Assembly (NCBI GenBank): GCA_964507305.1
Contig: CAZDPQ010000056.1
Coordinates: forward strand, 1-15,710
DNA from: JAQVYV01 sp964507305
GTDB lineage: Bacteria; Bacillota; Clostridia; Saccharofermentanales; UBA5734
Length of the DNA stretch: 15,710 bases
Reading direction: 5' to 3'
Shown: piece by piece, positions 1 to 8,228 of the stretch
Position numbering within the stretch: the first letter of the stretch is position 1
Layout: every line of letters starts with the position of its first letter
Position numbers and translations under genes: made by a program
Notes under the pieces: generated by a model
What the model was told of the DNA's origin: nothing
The model's input: the letters and a program-made list of their open reading frames with translations, nothing else
Database searches by the model: none

Positions 1-792
1 CGGAAACACCGTCGTGAATATATTCAGTCCGGGGGTCAGCGTCATCGAGTAATAATAGTCGTTCCATTGCCATACGAAGGCAAACAGGAAAATGGCCCCC
101 AGCAGGGAAGACGCCCCCGGCAGCATGATCCGGATAAAAGTCATCCATTTGCCGCAGCCGTCGATATACGCTGCCTCCTCCAGTTCTTTGGGCAGATTTT
201 TAAAATACTGCCGCATCATGAAGATGTACAGGCCGTTTTTAAACCCCACGGCGAACGACGACAGAAGGAGCATCGGAGCCGGAGTCCCGATGAAGCTGAT
301 CCCTTTCAGCTTCATGCCGAGAGACAGCAGGGTGACGGGCCCGAAATATTTGAACTGCAGGAACAGGGACAGCAGGACCGCCTGCGGAGGAATGACCATG
401 GTGAAAATCGCCATCCCGAGAATGAGCCTTCGTCCCCTGAACCGGAATCTTGATATTCCGTACGCGACCATCGTGCAGCTCATCAGCTGCAGAAGCGATA
501 CGGCGGTGCAGAACAGAGCCGAGTTGGCAAAGCGGACCGGATAGTCGAAAAACCGTATCACGCGCTGGTAGTTGTACAGCGTGAAGGATTTCGGGATCAG
601 GAAAACGGTTTCATCGTACAGATCCGTAATGTCCTTGAACGACGTGGTGAGCTTGATCAGCAGCGGCTGGATGATGATAAAGGCGAGCCCTGTGAAAAGC
701 ACGATCCGGAAGATGCTCCAGATGAAGCCGGAAAACCTGTCGATGCTGAGCGCTCTGGTTATTTTGCGGACGAATGGATTGCCTGCTCTCAT
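1..792 (-). CDS. Carbohydrate ABC transporter permease, MalG/LplC type (partial, 3' end outside window)
   Basis: Inner-membrane subunit of a sugar ABC importer. I translated 264 codons from the ATG at 792 with no stop; the frame leaves the window at position 1, so the last few dozen residues of a family that usually runs 270-300 aa are missing. The EAA loop that docks the ATPase is clear at about residues 205-224 (EEAAYIDGCGKWMTFIRIML), followed by a hydrophobic segment starting LPGASSLLGAIFLFAFVWQW. Earlier hydrophobic segments lie near residues 25-45, 88-108 and 124-145. The start is fixed by a strong AAGGAGGTG ribosome site 8 nt upstream, which directly abuts the stop codon of the preceding permease gene. 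It is the last gene of the minus-strand run visible here and pairs with the permease gene ending at 808. The substrate is not visible from sequence; the context suggests a rhamnose-containing oligosaccharide. Confidence 0.93.
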   Translation of the reverse strand, partial: MRAGNPFVRKITRALSIDRFSGFIWSIFRIVLFTGLAFIIIQPLLIKLTTSFKDITDLYDETVFLIPKSFTLYNYQRVIRFFDYPVRFANSALFCTAVSLLQLMSCTMVAYGISRFRFRGRRLILGMAIFTMVIPPQAVLLSLFLQFKYFGPVTLLSLGMKLKGISFIGTPAPMLLLSSFAVGFKNGLYIFMMRQYFKNLPKELEEAAYIDGCGKWMTFIRIMLPGASSLLGAIFLFAFVWQWNDYYYSMTLTPGLNIFTTVFP

Positions 793-798
793 TTTTTT

Positions 799-807
799 CA
801 CCTCCTT
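799..807 (-). promoter_or_regulatory. Strong ribosome binding site of the distal permease gene
   Basis: On the minus strand AAGGAGGTG sits 8 nt before the ATG at 792, immediately after the TGA (810-808) of the previous permease gene. It is the best Shine-Dalgarno match in the minus-strand run and decides the start of the truncated permease. Confidence 0.85.
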
Positions 808-1728
808 TCAATCGTTCTCGTAATAGACCAGTCTGGAAGCAAGCGCAAGGAAGACGACCAGAATGACCATGATGATCGTAAAATAGACCCACCCCATCGC
901 GGCGCTGTAGCCGAAATCTCCGTACACGAAGGCTGTGGAATAGATCCGGTAGATCAATCCGTTCGACAGCCCGCTCATGGAATCGACGATCGTGTAGACC
1001 GCGTTCACGAGGATCAGCGGACTGATCATGGGAAACGTGATCTTCCAGAAATTTTCCCAACCGGATGCCCCTTCGATCTTGGATGCTTCGTACAGCGAAG
1101 GTGAAATCGTCTGAAGGCCGGCCAGGAATATCAGGATCTGGACGCCGGACGAGATGGTGATGTCGTAGATCCTCGATACCGCGCTTGTGACAAACCCGAT
1201 GATGCCCGCGTTGAGCTTGATGGACCGGACCAGGTTCATGACGGCGTTCGTGATCTGCGTGACACCTGTTTCGGCGGACGTCGCCGATGCGGTCATGGAG
1301 CTGAGCGTCACCTGCTGGACCTGGTTGTTCTGTACGAGCATGATGACGCCCGAACTGATGATGACCGGCAGGAAGAACATCATCCGGGCGAATCCCCTGC
1401 CGCGGAATTTCTGGTTCAGGATCACGGCGATGAAGAAGCTGAACAGCAGGATCGAAGGGAAATTCACGGACAGGGTCGTCAGGGTGCCAGCCAGGTTGTT
1501 CCGCAGGAAATTGGGATCCTGGAAAAGCAGCTTGAAATAATTGGCAAAACCGACGAAGCGCAGCACCATGCCGCTTTCCGACGCCGAAACGGTCCGGAAG
1601 CTGATCAGCATTGACTGAAGGACCGGGAAAAGGAAGAATATGAAAAAACCGATCAGGAAGGGCAGGGAAAAGAGGTATCCGGCCCGCGCGTTCTGGGAAG
1701 CAAGCGATGATCGTTTCTGCTTTTTCAT
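808..1728 (-). CDS. Sugar ABC transporter permease, MalF/LplB type, with an enlarged loop
   Basis: 306-aa membrane subunit of a carbohydrate importer, partner of the permease encoded just downstream. A basic N-terminus (MKKQKRSSLASQNARAGYLF) leads into a first membrane segment at about 20-42; further hydrophobic segments lie near 86-105, 117-133, 192-208, 234-250 and 281-298. The EAA motif is YEASKIEGASGWENFWKITF, from about residue 213. Between the third hydrophobic segment and the one before the EAA loop is a long polar stretch, about residues 134-188, rich in Q, T, S and N, that is larger than the loop in ordinary LplB-type permeases; it would face outside and could contact the binding protein. 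The ATG overlaps the TGA of the DUF5696 gene as ATGA, which points to translational coupling. The closing gap to the next gene is 15 nt. Confidence 0.93.
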   Translation of the reverse strand: MKKQKRSSLASQNARAGYLFSLPFLIGFFIFFLFPVLQSMLISFRTVSASESGMVLRFVGFANYFKLLFQDPNFLRNNLAGTLTTLSVNFPSILLFSFFIAVILNQKFRGRGFARMMFFLPVIISSGVIMLVQNNQVQQVTLSSMTASATSAETGVTQITNAVMNLVRSIKLNAGIIGFVTSAVSRIYDITISSGVQILIFLAGLQTISPSLYEASKIEGASGWENFWKITFPMISPLILVNAVYTIVDSMSGLSNGLIYRIYSTAFVYGDFGYSAAMGWVYFTIIMVILVVFLALASRLVYYEND

Positions 1729-4301
1729 TCCGCTGCCCCCTTCTCGATTTTCCAGCTCCGGGCCGGGATTTCCAGCGTGCCGGCCGCGGCCGCTTCGGTG
1801 CCGTAATTGACATAAATGGTGATCCCGTTGTCGAAGCGTGTCACGGTGACGCCGTTCTCCAGGTTCTCATGCCCGATGATCCTCGCGTCCGAAACCTCGG
1901 ACAAGGTATCATTCACCCGGATGTAAAGCCCGATTGCTTCATCGATCCACTCGCGGTAGGAAACGGCATAAAGATCCGTGTCGATTTTTTTCAGTTCCTT
2001 GTTCTGCATGTACATCCATTTGAAGAAGACGCCGGATCCCGTTTCCATCATATTCAGGACAGCCGTTTCGTAATCCGGGCTCATGTTGGCGGGCTCTTCC
2101 GCATAGGGGACGATGCCGTGCAGGACGATCTGGTAGAACGGGATATCCTCGTCGACGCAGTAGAACCGGTTTGAGGCGGACGGGATGCCGGTCACGCAGG
2201 ACGCGTCGGCCAGTGCGTACGCGTTCGCTCTGTCCGCCAGGATGGAGAAGCCATTTTCCGCATAAGCGCGGTAAACGCTGCCGATGATCCCGTACGCGTC
2301 CTGACGATCGATCACGTTCTTCTTGTTGAAGTCCGAATACAGTTCCCGGCTCATCGCCGCCAGAGATATCCCGCGGATCCCGAGCCGGCCGAGGCTCCGG
2401 AGGACATAGGCGGAATACGTTTCATACAGGCCGGGCGTCACAAGGCTGACTTTGGTCACCCGGGCTCCCGTCGCCATGTTGTTTCTCGAATTATACGCGG
2501 CTTCTCCGAGGATCGTCTTCGGGGAGTCGAACAGGGCATTGTACCGGTCGAACATCGTCTGCTTGTAGATATGCTGCAGGTCGACATCCAGGAACATCGC
2601 GTCCCCGCTTGCGTCCAGTTCGCCGCGGAGCGTTTCCAGCCCCTTCGCGCCGCCCAGCTGCCGCTGCACCTTGATGCGATTCATCGCGGAATTCCAGATC
2701 CCGTCGTTGGCCCAGCCGGTGTAGCGCAGCACCACCTTCCCGACGCCCCCGTCGTGCAGCTTCCGGATGATCTCGGCTGCTTCGGCGTACGTGGTCAGAG
2801 GTTTGACCGGCGTCGCCGGGATCCCCAGAATGGATTCCCTGTATTCGACGCCGCCCGTCAGCTCCAGGTAGAACGGCGACGTTCCGGCCGGCGTTTTCCG
2901 GATCTGCCCCCGCTTCAGAAGGTAATCCTGGTATTTCAGCGCCATGCCGGTATAATCCGCCTGCTCGCCGTCCAGGAAGAAATAGCGGACGCTCAGGTCC
3001 TGGTCGAAGCGGCTTTTCTGGAAAATGTTCATATCGTTGGTGCGCCAGTACGGGACGCTCATTTTCATCTTCGTCGTCAGCTCGAAGGATGGATAGATGT
3101 AATTGTAGCCATTCAGCTTGCCGCTGACCGAGGCGTTGACCGAGGCGATCGCATCGCCGCTTTCGATGACAGCCAGGAACGCGCTGTTTCCCTTCTTCAT
3201 CCCGAAGACCGGGAGATAGGATTGCTGCGTTATTTTCAGACGGTCTTCCGACATGTTGGTCTGGTCTTCGCCGTATAACCGTGTCCTATAAACCGGAAGG
3301 CCGCTTTTCCCATTGTTGAGCCGGATCAGCGCCCCGCATCCGTCCGGCACGAACAGGTATCCTTCCTCCGTCATGTTCGCCGCGCCGAAAAAGCTCAGGA
3401 ACCGGAGGTCGGTGATTTTCACGTCGTCCGGATGCACGATGTGCTCTGTCCGGACAGATGCCAAAAGACTTTCGCCGTCGATCGTATAGTCGACCGGGAT
3501 CTTGAACGTGGTCGGCGGCACCGGGACTTCGGCCCCGTTGTATTCGTTGTCCTGCACGAGGTCCGCGTAGGTGTAGCCGGTGCCGGAGACGATCGTCTCG
3601 AGTTTTTCCATTACGAACCCCGCCAGGTTCGGCAGCAGCTCGTAGATGTCCTCTTCCGCCAGCCTCGGGAATTTCGCGAGCAATTCCTTTTTGATATCCT
3701 CCGATTCGATCTCCGGCAGGGAGTAAAAATTGTACCGGGCCAGCAGATCTTCACGCTGCGCATCGTCCAGCTTGCTCAGGACGGTTTCCTCAAAACGCTT
3801 CGCCGTGATGATCTGGGGCACGACATAGATTTTTCTCTTTTTCCCGATCTCATACGTGACCCGGAATCCCTGGTCGATTTTCGCGAATTCAAACTGGCCG
3901 AGGTCGATGGCGTCGGCGAAATTGTTCATCCCGCTTGCTTTGTCCGCTTCATTGTTGTAGATGAGGTCGATCTGGGAAGACAGCTTCTGCTTGTTGTACG
4001 GTTCAGCCACCGGGTCCTGGTCCCGGTCCAGGGGGTTCGAGTACCACATTTCCCCGGTGGAAAGCACTTTGACGGCAATTTCGGTCGTCTGTCCATCGGC
4101 ATACAGCTCCAGATCGCCGCTCTGCTCGATGAGCTGGAATCCGGTCCCTCCCTTGAGGGTCCCGTCCAGCTCGTTTACGGTCACAAAATCGTCCTCCGCG
4201 CCCTGCAGAGCCGTTCCTTCCGCGCCCGCGCCGGCAAACGGCCCCGTCAGGAAAGTCAGGAGCAACAGGATGGCGATGATCGGTTCAATTCTTCGTTTCA
4301 T
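1725..4301 (-). CDS. Large secreted DUF5696-family protein, possible glycoside hydrolase fold
   Basis: 858 aa. A basic start and hydrophobic core (about residues 3-25, ending GPFAGAGAEG) form a signal peptide with no lipobox cysteine, so the protein is exported. Residues 50-110 (QLIEQSGDLELYADGQTTEI, then EMWYSNPLDRDQDP) look like the opening beta-sandwich of DUF5696 proteins. Residues 165-250 are helical and acidic. GYLFVPDGCGALIRL near 314-328 and a middle region from about 470 (FYLELTGGVEY, VVLRYTGWANDGIW, FLDVDLQHIY, GIRGISLAAMSRELYSDF) alternate strands and helices as a TIM barrel would. The C-terminus (TVTRFDNGITIYVNYG) looks like a closing beta-sandwich. The family name is recalled from sequence character, not searched. 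A glycosidase role is my inference; acidic residues such as D572, D574, E653 and D657 are only candidates. It lies 15 nt after the Yip1-like gene and overlaps the next permease by 4 nt. Confidence 0.82.
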   Translation of the reverse strand: MKRRIEPIIAILLLLTFLTGPFAGAGAEGTALQGAEDDFVTVNELDGTLKGGTGFQLIEQSGDLELYADGQTTEIAVKVLSTGEMWYSNPLDRDQDPVAEPYNKQKLSSQIDLIYNNEADKASGMNNFADAIDLGQFEFAKIDQGFRVTYEIGKKRKIYVVPQIITAKRFEETVLSKLDDAQREDLLARYNFYSLPEIESEDIKKELLAKFPRLAEEDIYELLPNLAGFVMEKLETIVSGTGYTYADLVQDNEYNGAEVPVPPTTFKIPVDYTIDGESLLASVRTEHIVHPDDVKITDLRFLSFFGAANMTEEGYLFVPDGCGALIRLNNGKSGLPVYRTRLYGEDQTNMSEDRLKITQQSYLPVFGMKKGNSAFLAVIESGDAIASVNASVSGKLNGYNYIYPSFELTTKMKMSVPYWRTNDMNIFQKSRFDQDLSVRYFFLDGEQADYTGMALKYQDYLLKRGQIRKTPAGTSPFYLELTGGVEYRESILGIPATPVKPLTTYAEAAEIIRKLHDGGVGKVVLRYTGWANDGIWNSAMNRIKVQRQLGGAKGLETLRGELDASGDAMFLDVDLQHIYKQTMFDRYNALFDSPKTILGEAAYNSRNNMATGARVTKVSLVTPGLYETYSAYVLRSLGRLGIRGISLAAMSRELYSDFNKKNVIDRQDAYGIIGSVYRAYAENGFSILADRANAYALADASCVTGIPSASNRFYCVDEDIPFYQIVLHGIVPYAEEPANMSPDYETAVLNMMETGSGVFFKWMYMQNKELKKIDTDLYAVSYREWIDEAIGLYIRVNDTLSEVSDARIIGHENLENGVTVTRFDNGITIYVNYGTEAAAAGTLEIPARSWKIEKGAAE

Positions 4302-4316
4302 TCCCTGCCGGTCCTT

Positions 4317-4943
4317 TCACAGCATTCGCAGCACGAATTCTTTGTAGAAAATATAAAGGAAATTGATGAACTGCTGGATCAGCGCGAAAAACAGCAGCAC
4401 CAGGAAAATGATCCCGGCCATCCCGACGACGGCGATGGCCATCGTCACCAGGGTCTTGGTGATCGAATACTGATGGATCGTCATGATCCCGATGAACATG
4501 AGGAATGCCGACCAGATCACCGCAAAGGAATTGATGACGAAGTACAGGCTCCCTTCCTCGACTGTGATGATGTTGCTGAGGAGGATCAGGGGGATGTTGA
4601 TCAGGATCAGCGGCACCAGCGCGTATGCGGACGCGATGTAGATGTCGCGGAGCGTCCCCTCGCCGTCCATCAGGGTCGTGATGCCCCAGTTGGCGATGCA
4701 CCACAGCAGGAACGGGATGACGACGCTGAGGGTCTCCGACAGGATGTTCAGGTCCTTCGGCTCGTTGTAGTTGAAGATGAACCCGGTCAGCTGCCGGATC
4801 AGGATATAGGTGAGCACGACAAGGAACAGAAGGATCGTTGCCGCCTTCGCGTTGCCTCTTTTCTCCCGCTTCGAACACCAGAACCCGTCAAAGGGATGGA
4901 AAATGATGTAGAAAGAGTATTTCAGGCTGTTCAGAACTTCCAT
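4317..4943 (-). CDS. Yip1-like polytopic membrane protein
   Basis: 208 aa starting MEVLNSLKYSFYIIFHPFDG. The N-terminal HPFDGFW followed by a basic KREKRG stretch, and then about five membrane segments (roughly 35-55, 72-92, 103-125, 135-156, 164-192), match bacterial Yip1-domain proteins. The open frame extends further upstream, but that extension would lie inside the NHL gene in another frame. I chose the ATG at 4943 because GGAAAGGGGG sits a short distance ahead and because it follows the NHL stop by only 2 nt. Bacterial Yip1-like proteins have no settled function. Its fixed place between two secreted proteins of a transporter operon suggests a membrane partner or assembly factor for them, which is inference. 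Confidence 0.82.
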   Translation of the reverse strand: MEVLNSLKYSFYIIFHPFDGFWCSKREKRGNAKAATILLFLVVLTYILIRQLTGFIFNYNEPKDLNILSETLSVVIPFLLWCIANWGITTLMDGEGTLRDIYIASAYALVPLILINIPLILLSNIITVEEGSLYFVINSFAVIWSAFLMFIGIMTIHQYSITKTLVTMAIAVVGMAGIIFLVLLFFALIQQFINFLYIFYKEFVLRML

Positions 4944-4945
4944 TT

Positions 4946-6409
4946 TCACCGGCCCCCTTTCCGCGTTTTCCGGATCTTCCGCACGAACCTCAGGATCACC
5001 GCAGCCGCGGCGGCGGCGCTGACCGCCGTCATGATCCACCCGAAGGAATCGTTGAAAAGCTCTTTCCGGTATTCCTTGAATGCTCTGGAGTAAAGAGCCC
5101 TGTCGCTTCCGAGCCTGAGGTAGGACATCGCTTCTTGATAACTGCCCTGCCGGAGAAGCGCCTTCCCCATGCCGATGTAGGCGATGTCCGAATTGGCCGT
5201 GTATTTCAGGATCTGCTTCCACTCATTCTCCGCGTTTGCATATTCCCTGCCGTACTGGTATCGCACAGCCGCGTCGACCATCCCGGCATAGGCGGTCGGC
5301 TTGAAAACGATGATCTCATTCAGGACGCCATCCGCCACATAGAACCGGTGCTCCGCGTCCGAATCAAGGGCTTTCGGAAACGAAAAGCTCCCGAGGGATT
5401 CTCCGAGCGCCCCGAATATGTACAATAGGTTTCCGTCGTAATCATAGGTGAAAACGCGCCCCCTCTGCAGATCCAGGACGCTGTACATCCCGTTTTCACC
5501 GACACAGACATCGATGAGCTTCGAGGTGACCAGCGAGTTGTTCTCGTAGATCGTGTTGACGTCTCCCATGGGATCCGTAAGGCCGGTGCTCCGGAGGATG
5601 TCGATGCCGGTCGGGTTGAGCTTGCGGATCGACCGCGCCCCGCCCCCGCCGCCTTCGCCCGTCGCGCTGACCGTCCCGAACACGAATCCCTCGCCGTCGA
5701 TGTCGTTGCTGCTGTATTCCGTCGGCAGCAGGAGGACTCCCGTGTCGATCTGCTGCTGGGTCAGGATCCGTTTCCACAGAAGGTCGGCAAAGCTCGCACG
5801 GACTCTCGTGGCACCGAAGAAGCTGATGAAGTTGCCCTCTTTATCCAGCTCGATCATGCCCTGGTTGACGTTCATCGAAACGATGAACAGCCGTCCGGCC
5901 TTGTCCACGCTGACCCGGATGGGTTTGTATTCGAAATTCGTGGTGCTGACGGCGATGACGGGTTCCGGATAGATCCGGAGCAGATTCCCTTCGTCATCGA
6001 GCTGCACGATCCGCTTGTTGTCCGTGTCCGCGACGAAGATGCCCTGGTCTTCCGTAAGGAACACCCCCTGCGGCTTGTTGAATCCGTCCTCCGCGTTTTT
6101 GTTCGCGAATTTTTTGATTTCCCGGATGAAGTGCCGGGAAGCGTCCAGGATCACGATGCGGTCATTGCCCGTGTCCGCGATGCAGATCCGGCCATCCTGC
6201 GCGATGCACAGGTCGGACGGGCCGCTGAAATCGCCGATCCCGAGCGAACGTCCGTTGATCGTTCCCTCGGGGATATAGGCCTGCGGTTCGGCATAGGGCT
6301 TGAAATCGCTTCCGTAGGTGTAGTTCCGGTACGGCTCGAACGCGTAGGATCTGCCGCCCGCGAGGCTCATGGTCAGGAGAAGGATCAGGATGCCGGTTTT
6401 CGTTCTCAT
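4946..6409 (-). CDS. Secreted NHL-repeat beta-propeller protein with TPR-like region and C-terminal membrane anchor
   Basis: 487 aa from the ATG at 6409, with AAGGAG about 8 nt upstream and a 5-nt gap after the permease stop. The frame is open much further upstream, but that part is an out-of-frame reading of the permease. Residues 1-23 form a signal peptide (TGILILLLTMSLAGGRSYA). NHL-type blades are clear at about 63-90 (PSDLCIAQDGRICIADTGND), 113-139 (PQGVFLTEDQGIFVADTDNK), 163-190, 298-325 and 345-370. A glycine-rich turn (GEGGGGGARS) lies at 251-260. Residues 378-450 are helical and resemble tetratricopeptide repeats (YGREYANAENEWKQILKY, AYIGMGKALLRQGSYQEAMS). Residues 456-475 are a hydrophobic alanine-rich anchor followed by RKIRKTRKGGR. 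The predicted layout is a propeller and TPR outside the cell, tethered by the C-terminus. Such modules bind ligands or proteins; a structural or sensing role beside the importer is inference. Confidence 0.85.
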   Translation of the reverse strand: MRTKTGILILLLTMSLAGGRSYAFEPYRNYTYGSDFKPYAEPQAYIPEGTINGRSLGIGDFSGPSDLCIAQDGRICIADTGNDRIVILDASRHFIREIKKFANKNAEDGFNKPQGVFLTEDQGIFVADTDNKRIVQLDDEGNLLRIYPEPVIAVSTTNFEYKPIRVSVDKAGRLFIVSMNVNQGMIELDKEGNFISFFGATRVRASFADLLWKRILTQQQIDTGVLLLPTEYSSNDIDGEGFVFGTVSATGEGGGGGARSIRKLNPTGIDILRSTGLTDPMGDVNTIYENNSLVTSKLIDVCVGENGMYSVLDLQRGRVFTYDYDGNLLYIFGALGESLGSFSFPKALDSDAEHRFYVADGVLNEIIVFKPTAYAGMVDAAVRYQYGREYANAENEWKQILKYTANSDIAYIGMGKALLRQGSYQEAMSYLRLGSDRALYSRAFKEYRKELFNDSFGWIMTAVSAAAAAAVILRFVRKIRKTRKGGR

Positions 6410-6414
6410 CGCCG

Positions 6415-7284
6415 TCACTCCTTCATCCCTGAATTGGTCATCGTTTCGATGATGTTGCTCTGCGAAATGATGAAGATCGTGATGGGGACGATCATGATGA
6501 TGACCGTCACGGCGGCGCCGACGCCGGCTCGCGCGATCCCGCCCGATATGATCTGGTAAAGGGCGTACGGCAGGGTCTTCAGCTGCTCGCTGTAGATGTA
6601 ATTGCTGGATGCCATGTTCCACAGCCCCTGCACGGAGAAGATCATGATCGTCAGCCAGGCGGGCCGCACCTGCGGCATGACGATGTTCCAGAACAGCTTC
6701 CATTCGCCGGCGCCATCCACCTTGGCGGACTCGAGGATCGAGTCGTTGATCTGCCCCATGAACTGCTTCATGAGGTACAGGCCGAGCGGCATCCCGATCG
6801 CCGGGATGACCAGCGCGTAGTAGGTGTCCACCCATCCGAGCTTCGCCATGGTCAGGTAGTTCGGGATCGTGGTGACGGACGCGTTGAACATCAGGGAGAG
6901 AATGACCAGGTTGAAGAAAAGCTTCCCGCCCGGAAAATCGCGCTTGGCCAGCGGGAACGCGCACATGGAGGCGAAGATGACGTGGCCGGCCGTGCCCGCT
7001 GCCGTGATGAAGACCGTGTTGAAGATGTAGCGCGAAAACGGCACCCAGGAATTCGACATGATGTTGAAGAGGTCCGTGAAGTTCTTGAGGGTCGGATTGC
7101 GTACGATGATCAGGCTCGGCGGGAACATCCACAGTTCGTCGAGGGGCTTGAACGCCGTCACGACCGCGTACACGAGGGGGAGCGCCGTAAAGGCGCCGCA
7201 CAGGAACAGGAAGATGAACAGGAAGATGTTTCCTGCCAGCGACCGGTTGACTTTTCGTTCTTTGAGAAAGCCGTGCATCGTCAT
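6415..7284 (-). CDS. Carbohydrate ABC transporter permease, MalG/LplC type
   Basis: 289 aa, complete. Six hydrophobic segments are visible (about 17-42, 86-111, 122-142, 153-173, 210-225, 257-275). The EAA motif ESAKVDGAGEWKLFWNIVMP lies at about 185-204. The C-terminus ends NIIETMTNSGMKE, close to the usual family end. The start ATG at 7284 overlaps the preceding permease stop as ATGA, with a modest GTGGGGA upstream; an internal ATG at 7278 (third codon) is an alternative that changes two residues. It forms a heterodimer with the permease encoded immediately upstream and is followed by the NHL gene after 5 nt. It is a clear second copy of the same subunit type as the gene at 1-792 but differs widely in sequence, so it is not a recent tandem duplicate. 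Confidence 0.94.
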   Translation of the reverse strand: MTMHGFLKERKVNRSLAGNIFLFIFLFLCGAFTALPLVYAVVTAFKPLDELWMFPPSLIIVRNPTLKNFTDLFNIMSNSWVPFSRYIFNTVFITAAGTAGHVIFASMCAFPLAKRDFPGGKLFFNLVILSLMFNASVTTIPNYLTMAKLGWVDTYYALVIPAIGMPLGLYLMKQFMGQINDSILESAKVDGAGEWKLFWNIVMPQVRPAWLTIMIFSVQGLWNMASSNYIYSEQLKTLPYALYQIISGGIARAGVGAAVTVIIMIVPITIFIISQSNIIETMTNSGMKE

Positions 7285-8210
7285 GTCCCCACTTTTTGCA
7301 GCATCTTCTGGATCACCTTGTTCGTCGCCACCATGATCAGGAACAGGAGGGTCGCGATCGCGCAGGCATACCCCATGTCAAAGCGGATGAACCCGTAGTC
7401 CTGCAGGTGATGGACCACGGTGTGTGCCGCGTACTGCGGGCTCGGGAAGCCGACCATCGCCGTGACCGCGTCGCCGATCCCGAATGAAGCCGATATGCTC
7501 ATGATCGCCCCGAACATCAGCTGCGGCCGGATGGACGGCAGCGTGATGAACCAGAGCTCCTGCCACCGGTTCTTGATGCCATCCATGGCTCCCGCTTCAT
7601 ACAGCGAGTCGTCGATCGTCTGGAAGCCGGCGATGAAAGCCAGAAAGCTTGTCCCCATGCTGGCCCAGAGCAGCACGGTGATGACCGCCCCCATCATGTA
7701 CTTCGGGTCCTGGAGCCACAGGATCGGCCCGTAGGTGATCCCGAGCTTGACCAGGTAGGCGTTCAGGATCCCGTAGTCGTCCCCGCTGAAGATGATCTTC
7801 CAGATCACGAAGATATTGGAAAGCGCGGGGGCATAGAACAGCAGGGTCATGAACGCCCGGAATTTCGGCGACAGGTCGTTGATGAACCAGGCGAAGGTCA
7901 GGCTCAGCAGATAGCCGCCCGGTCCAAGAATCAATGCAAACGTCAGGGTGTTTTTAAGAGCGATGATGAAAAGGTCGTCTTCCAGGAACAGCTTCCGGTA
8001 ATTCGTCCATCCGGAAAATACGGGGGGCTCCAGGACGTTGAACGATGTAAAGCTGTACAGGATCGCCGTGATGACCGGGATCATCACGAAGACGATGAAG
8101 ATGGCCGCAAACGGCGCCATGAAAAGGTAGCACGTGTAGTTCCGCGCGATCCTCTTCCACAGCGGTGTCCTGTTCCGTCCTGTTTTATTTTTCATTGCCG
8201 CTTCCGCCAT
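7281..8210 (-). CDS. Sugar ABC transporter permease, MalF/LplB/UgpA type
   Basis: 309 aa. A basic cytoplasmic start (KNKTGRNRTPLWKRIARN) leads into the first membrane segment at about 27-52, with others near 87-109, 118-140, 171-195, 230-250 and 279-298. The EAA motif is YEAGAMDGIKNRWQELWFIT, starting about residue 204. Unlike the 306-aa permease encoded at 808-1728 it has a normal-sized outer loop. It lies 18 nt after the solute-binding protein gene, the expected order for a binding protein, permease, permease set. The ATG at 8210 has GGAG 13 nt upstream, somewhat distant; the ATG at 8195 (sixth codon, preceded by GGAAGCGGCA) is a plausible alternative start. Its stop overlaps the next permease start by 4 nt. 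Confidence 0.94.
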   Translation of the reverse strand: MAEAAMKNKTGRNRTPLWKRIARNYTCYLFMAPFAAIFIVFVMIPVITAILYSFTSFNVLEPPVFSGWTNYRKLFLEDDLFIIALKNTLTFALILGPGGYLLSLTFAWFINDLSPKFRAFMTLLFYAPALSNIFVIWKIIFSGDDYGILNAYLVKLGITYGPILWLQDPKYMMGAVITVLLWASMGTSFLAFIAGFQTIDDSLYEAGAMDGIKNRWQELWFITLPSIRPQLMFGAIMSISASFGIGDAVTAMVGFPSPQYAAHTVVHHLQDYGFIRFDMGYACAIATLLFLIMVATNKVIQKMLQKVGT

Positions 8211-8228
8211 AGTACGATACCTGCTCCG

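Noticed and set aside
611..1813. 400-codon minus-strand frame overlapping two permease genes
   Set aside because: Arg/Pro/His-rich shifted-frame product; the permease frames explain the sequence fully.
3432..5093. Open reading frame of about 550 codons on the plus strand, antisense to the DUF5696 and Yip1-like genes
   Set aside because: Its protein is dominated by D, H, R, Q and G without domains, the usual result of reading a GC-rich gene backwards. The minus-strand genes have signal peptides, membrane segments and ribosome sites.
5639..5660. C-rich low-complexity tract in the NHL gene
   Set aside because: It encodes a glycine-rich turn (GEGGGGGARS) in frame; no evidence for more than a flexible loop.
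6410..7201. Upstream extension of the NHL-repeat gene frame to 7201
   Set aside because: The extension reads the permease gene in a wrong frame and gives an Arg/His-rich product. The ATG at 6409 has a ribosome site and is followed by a signal peptide.
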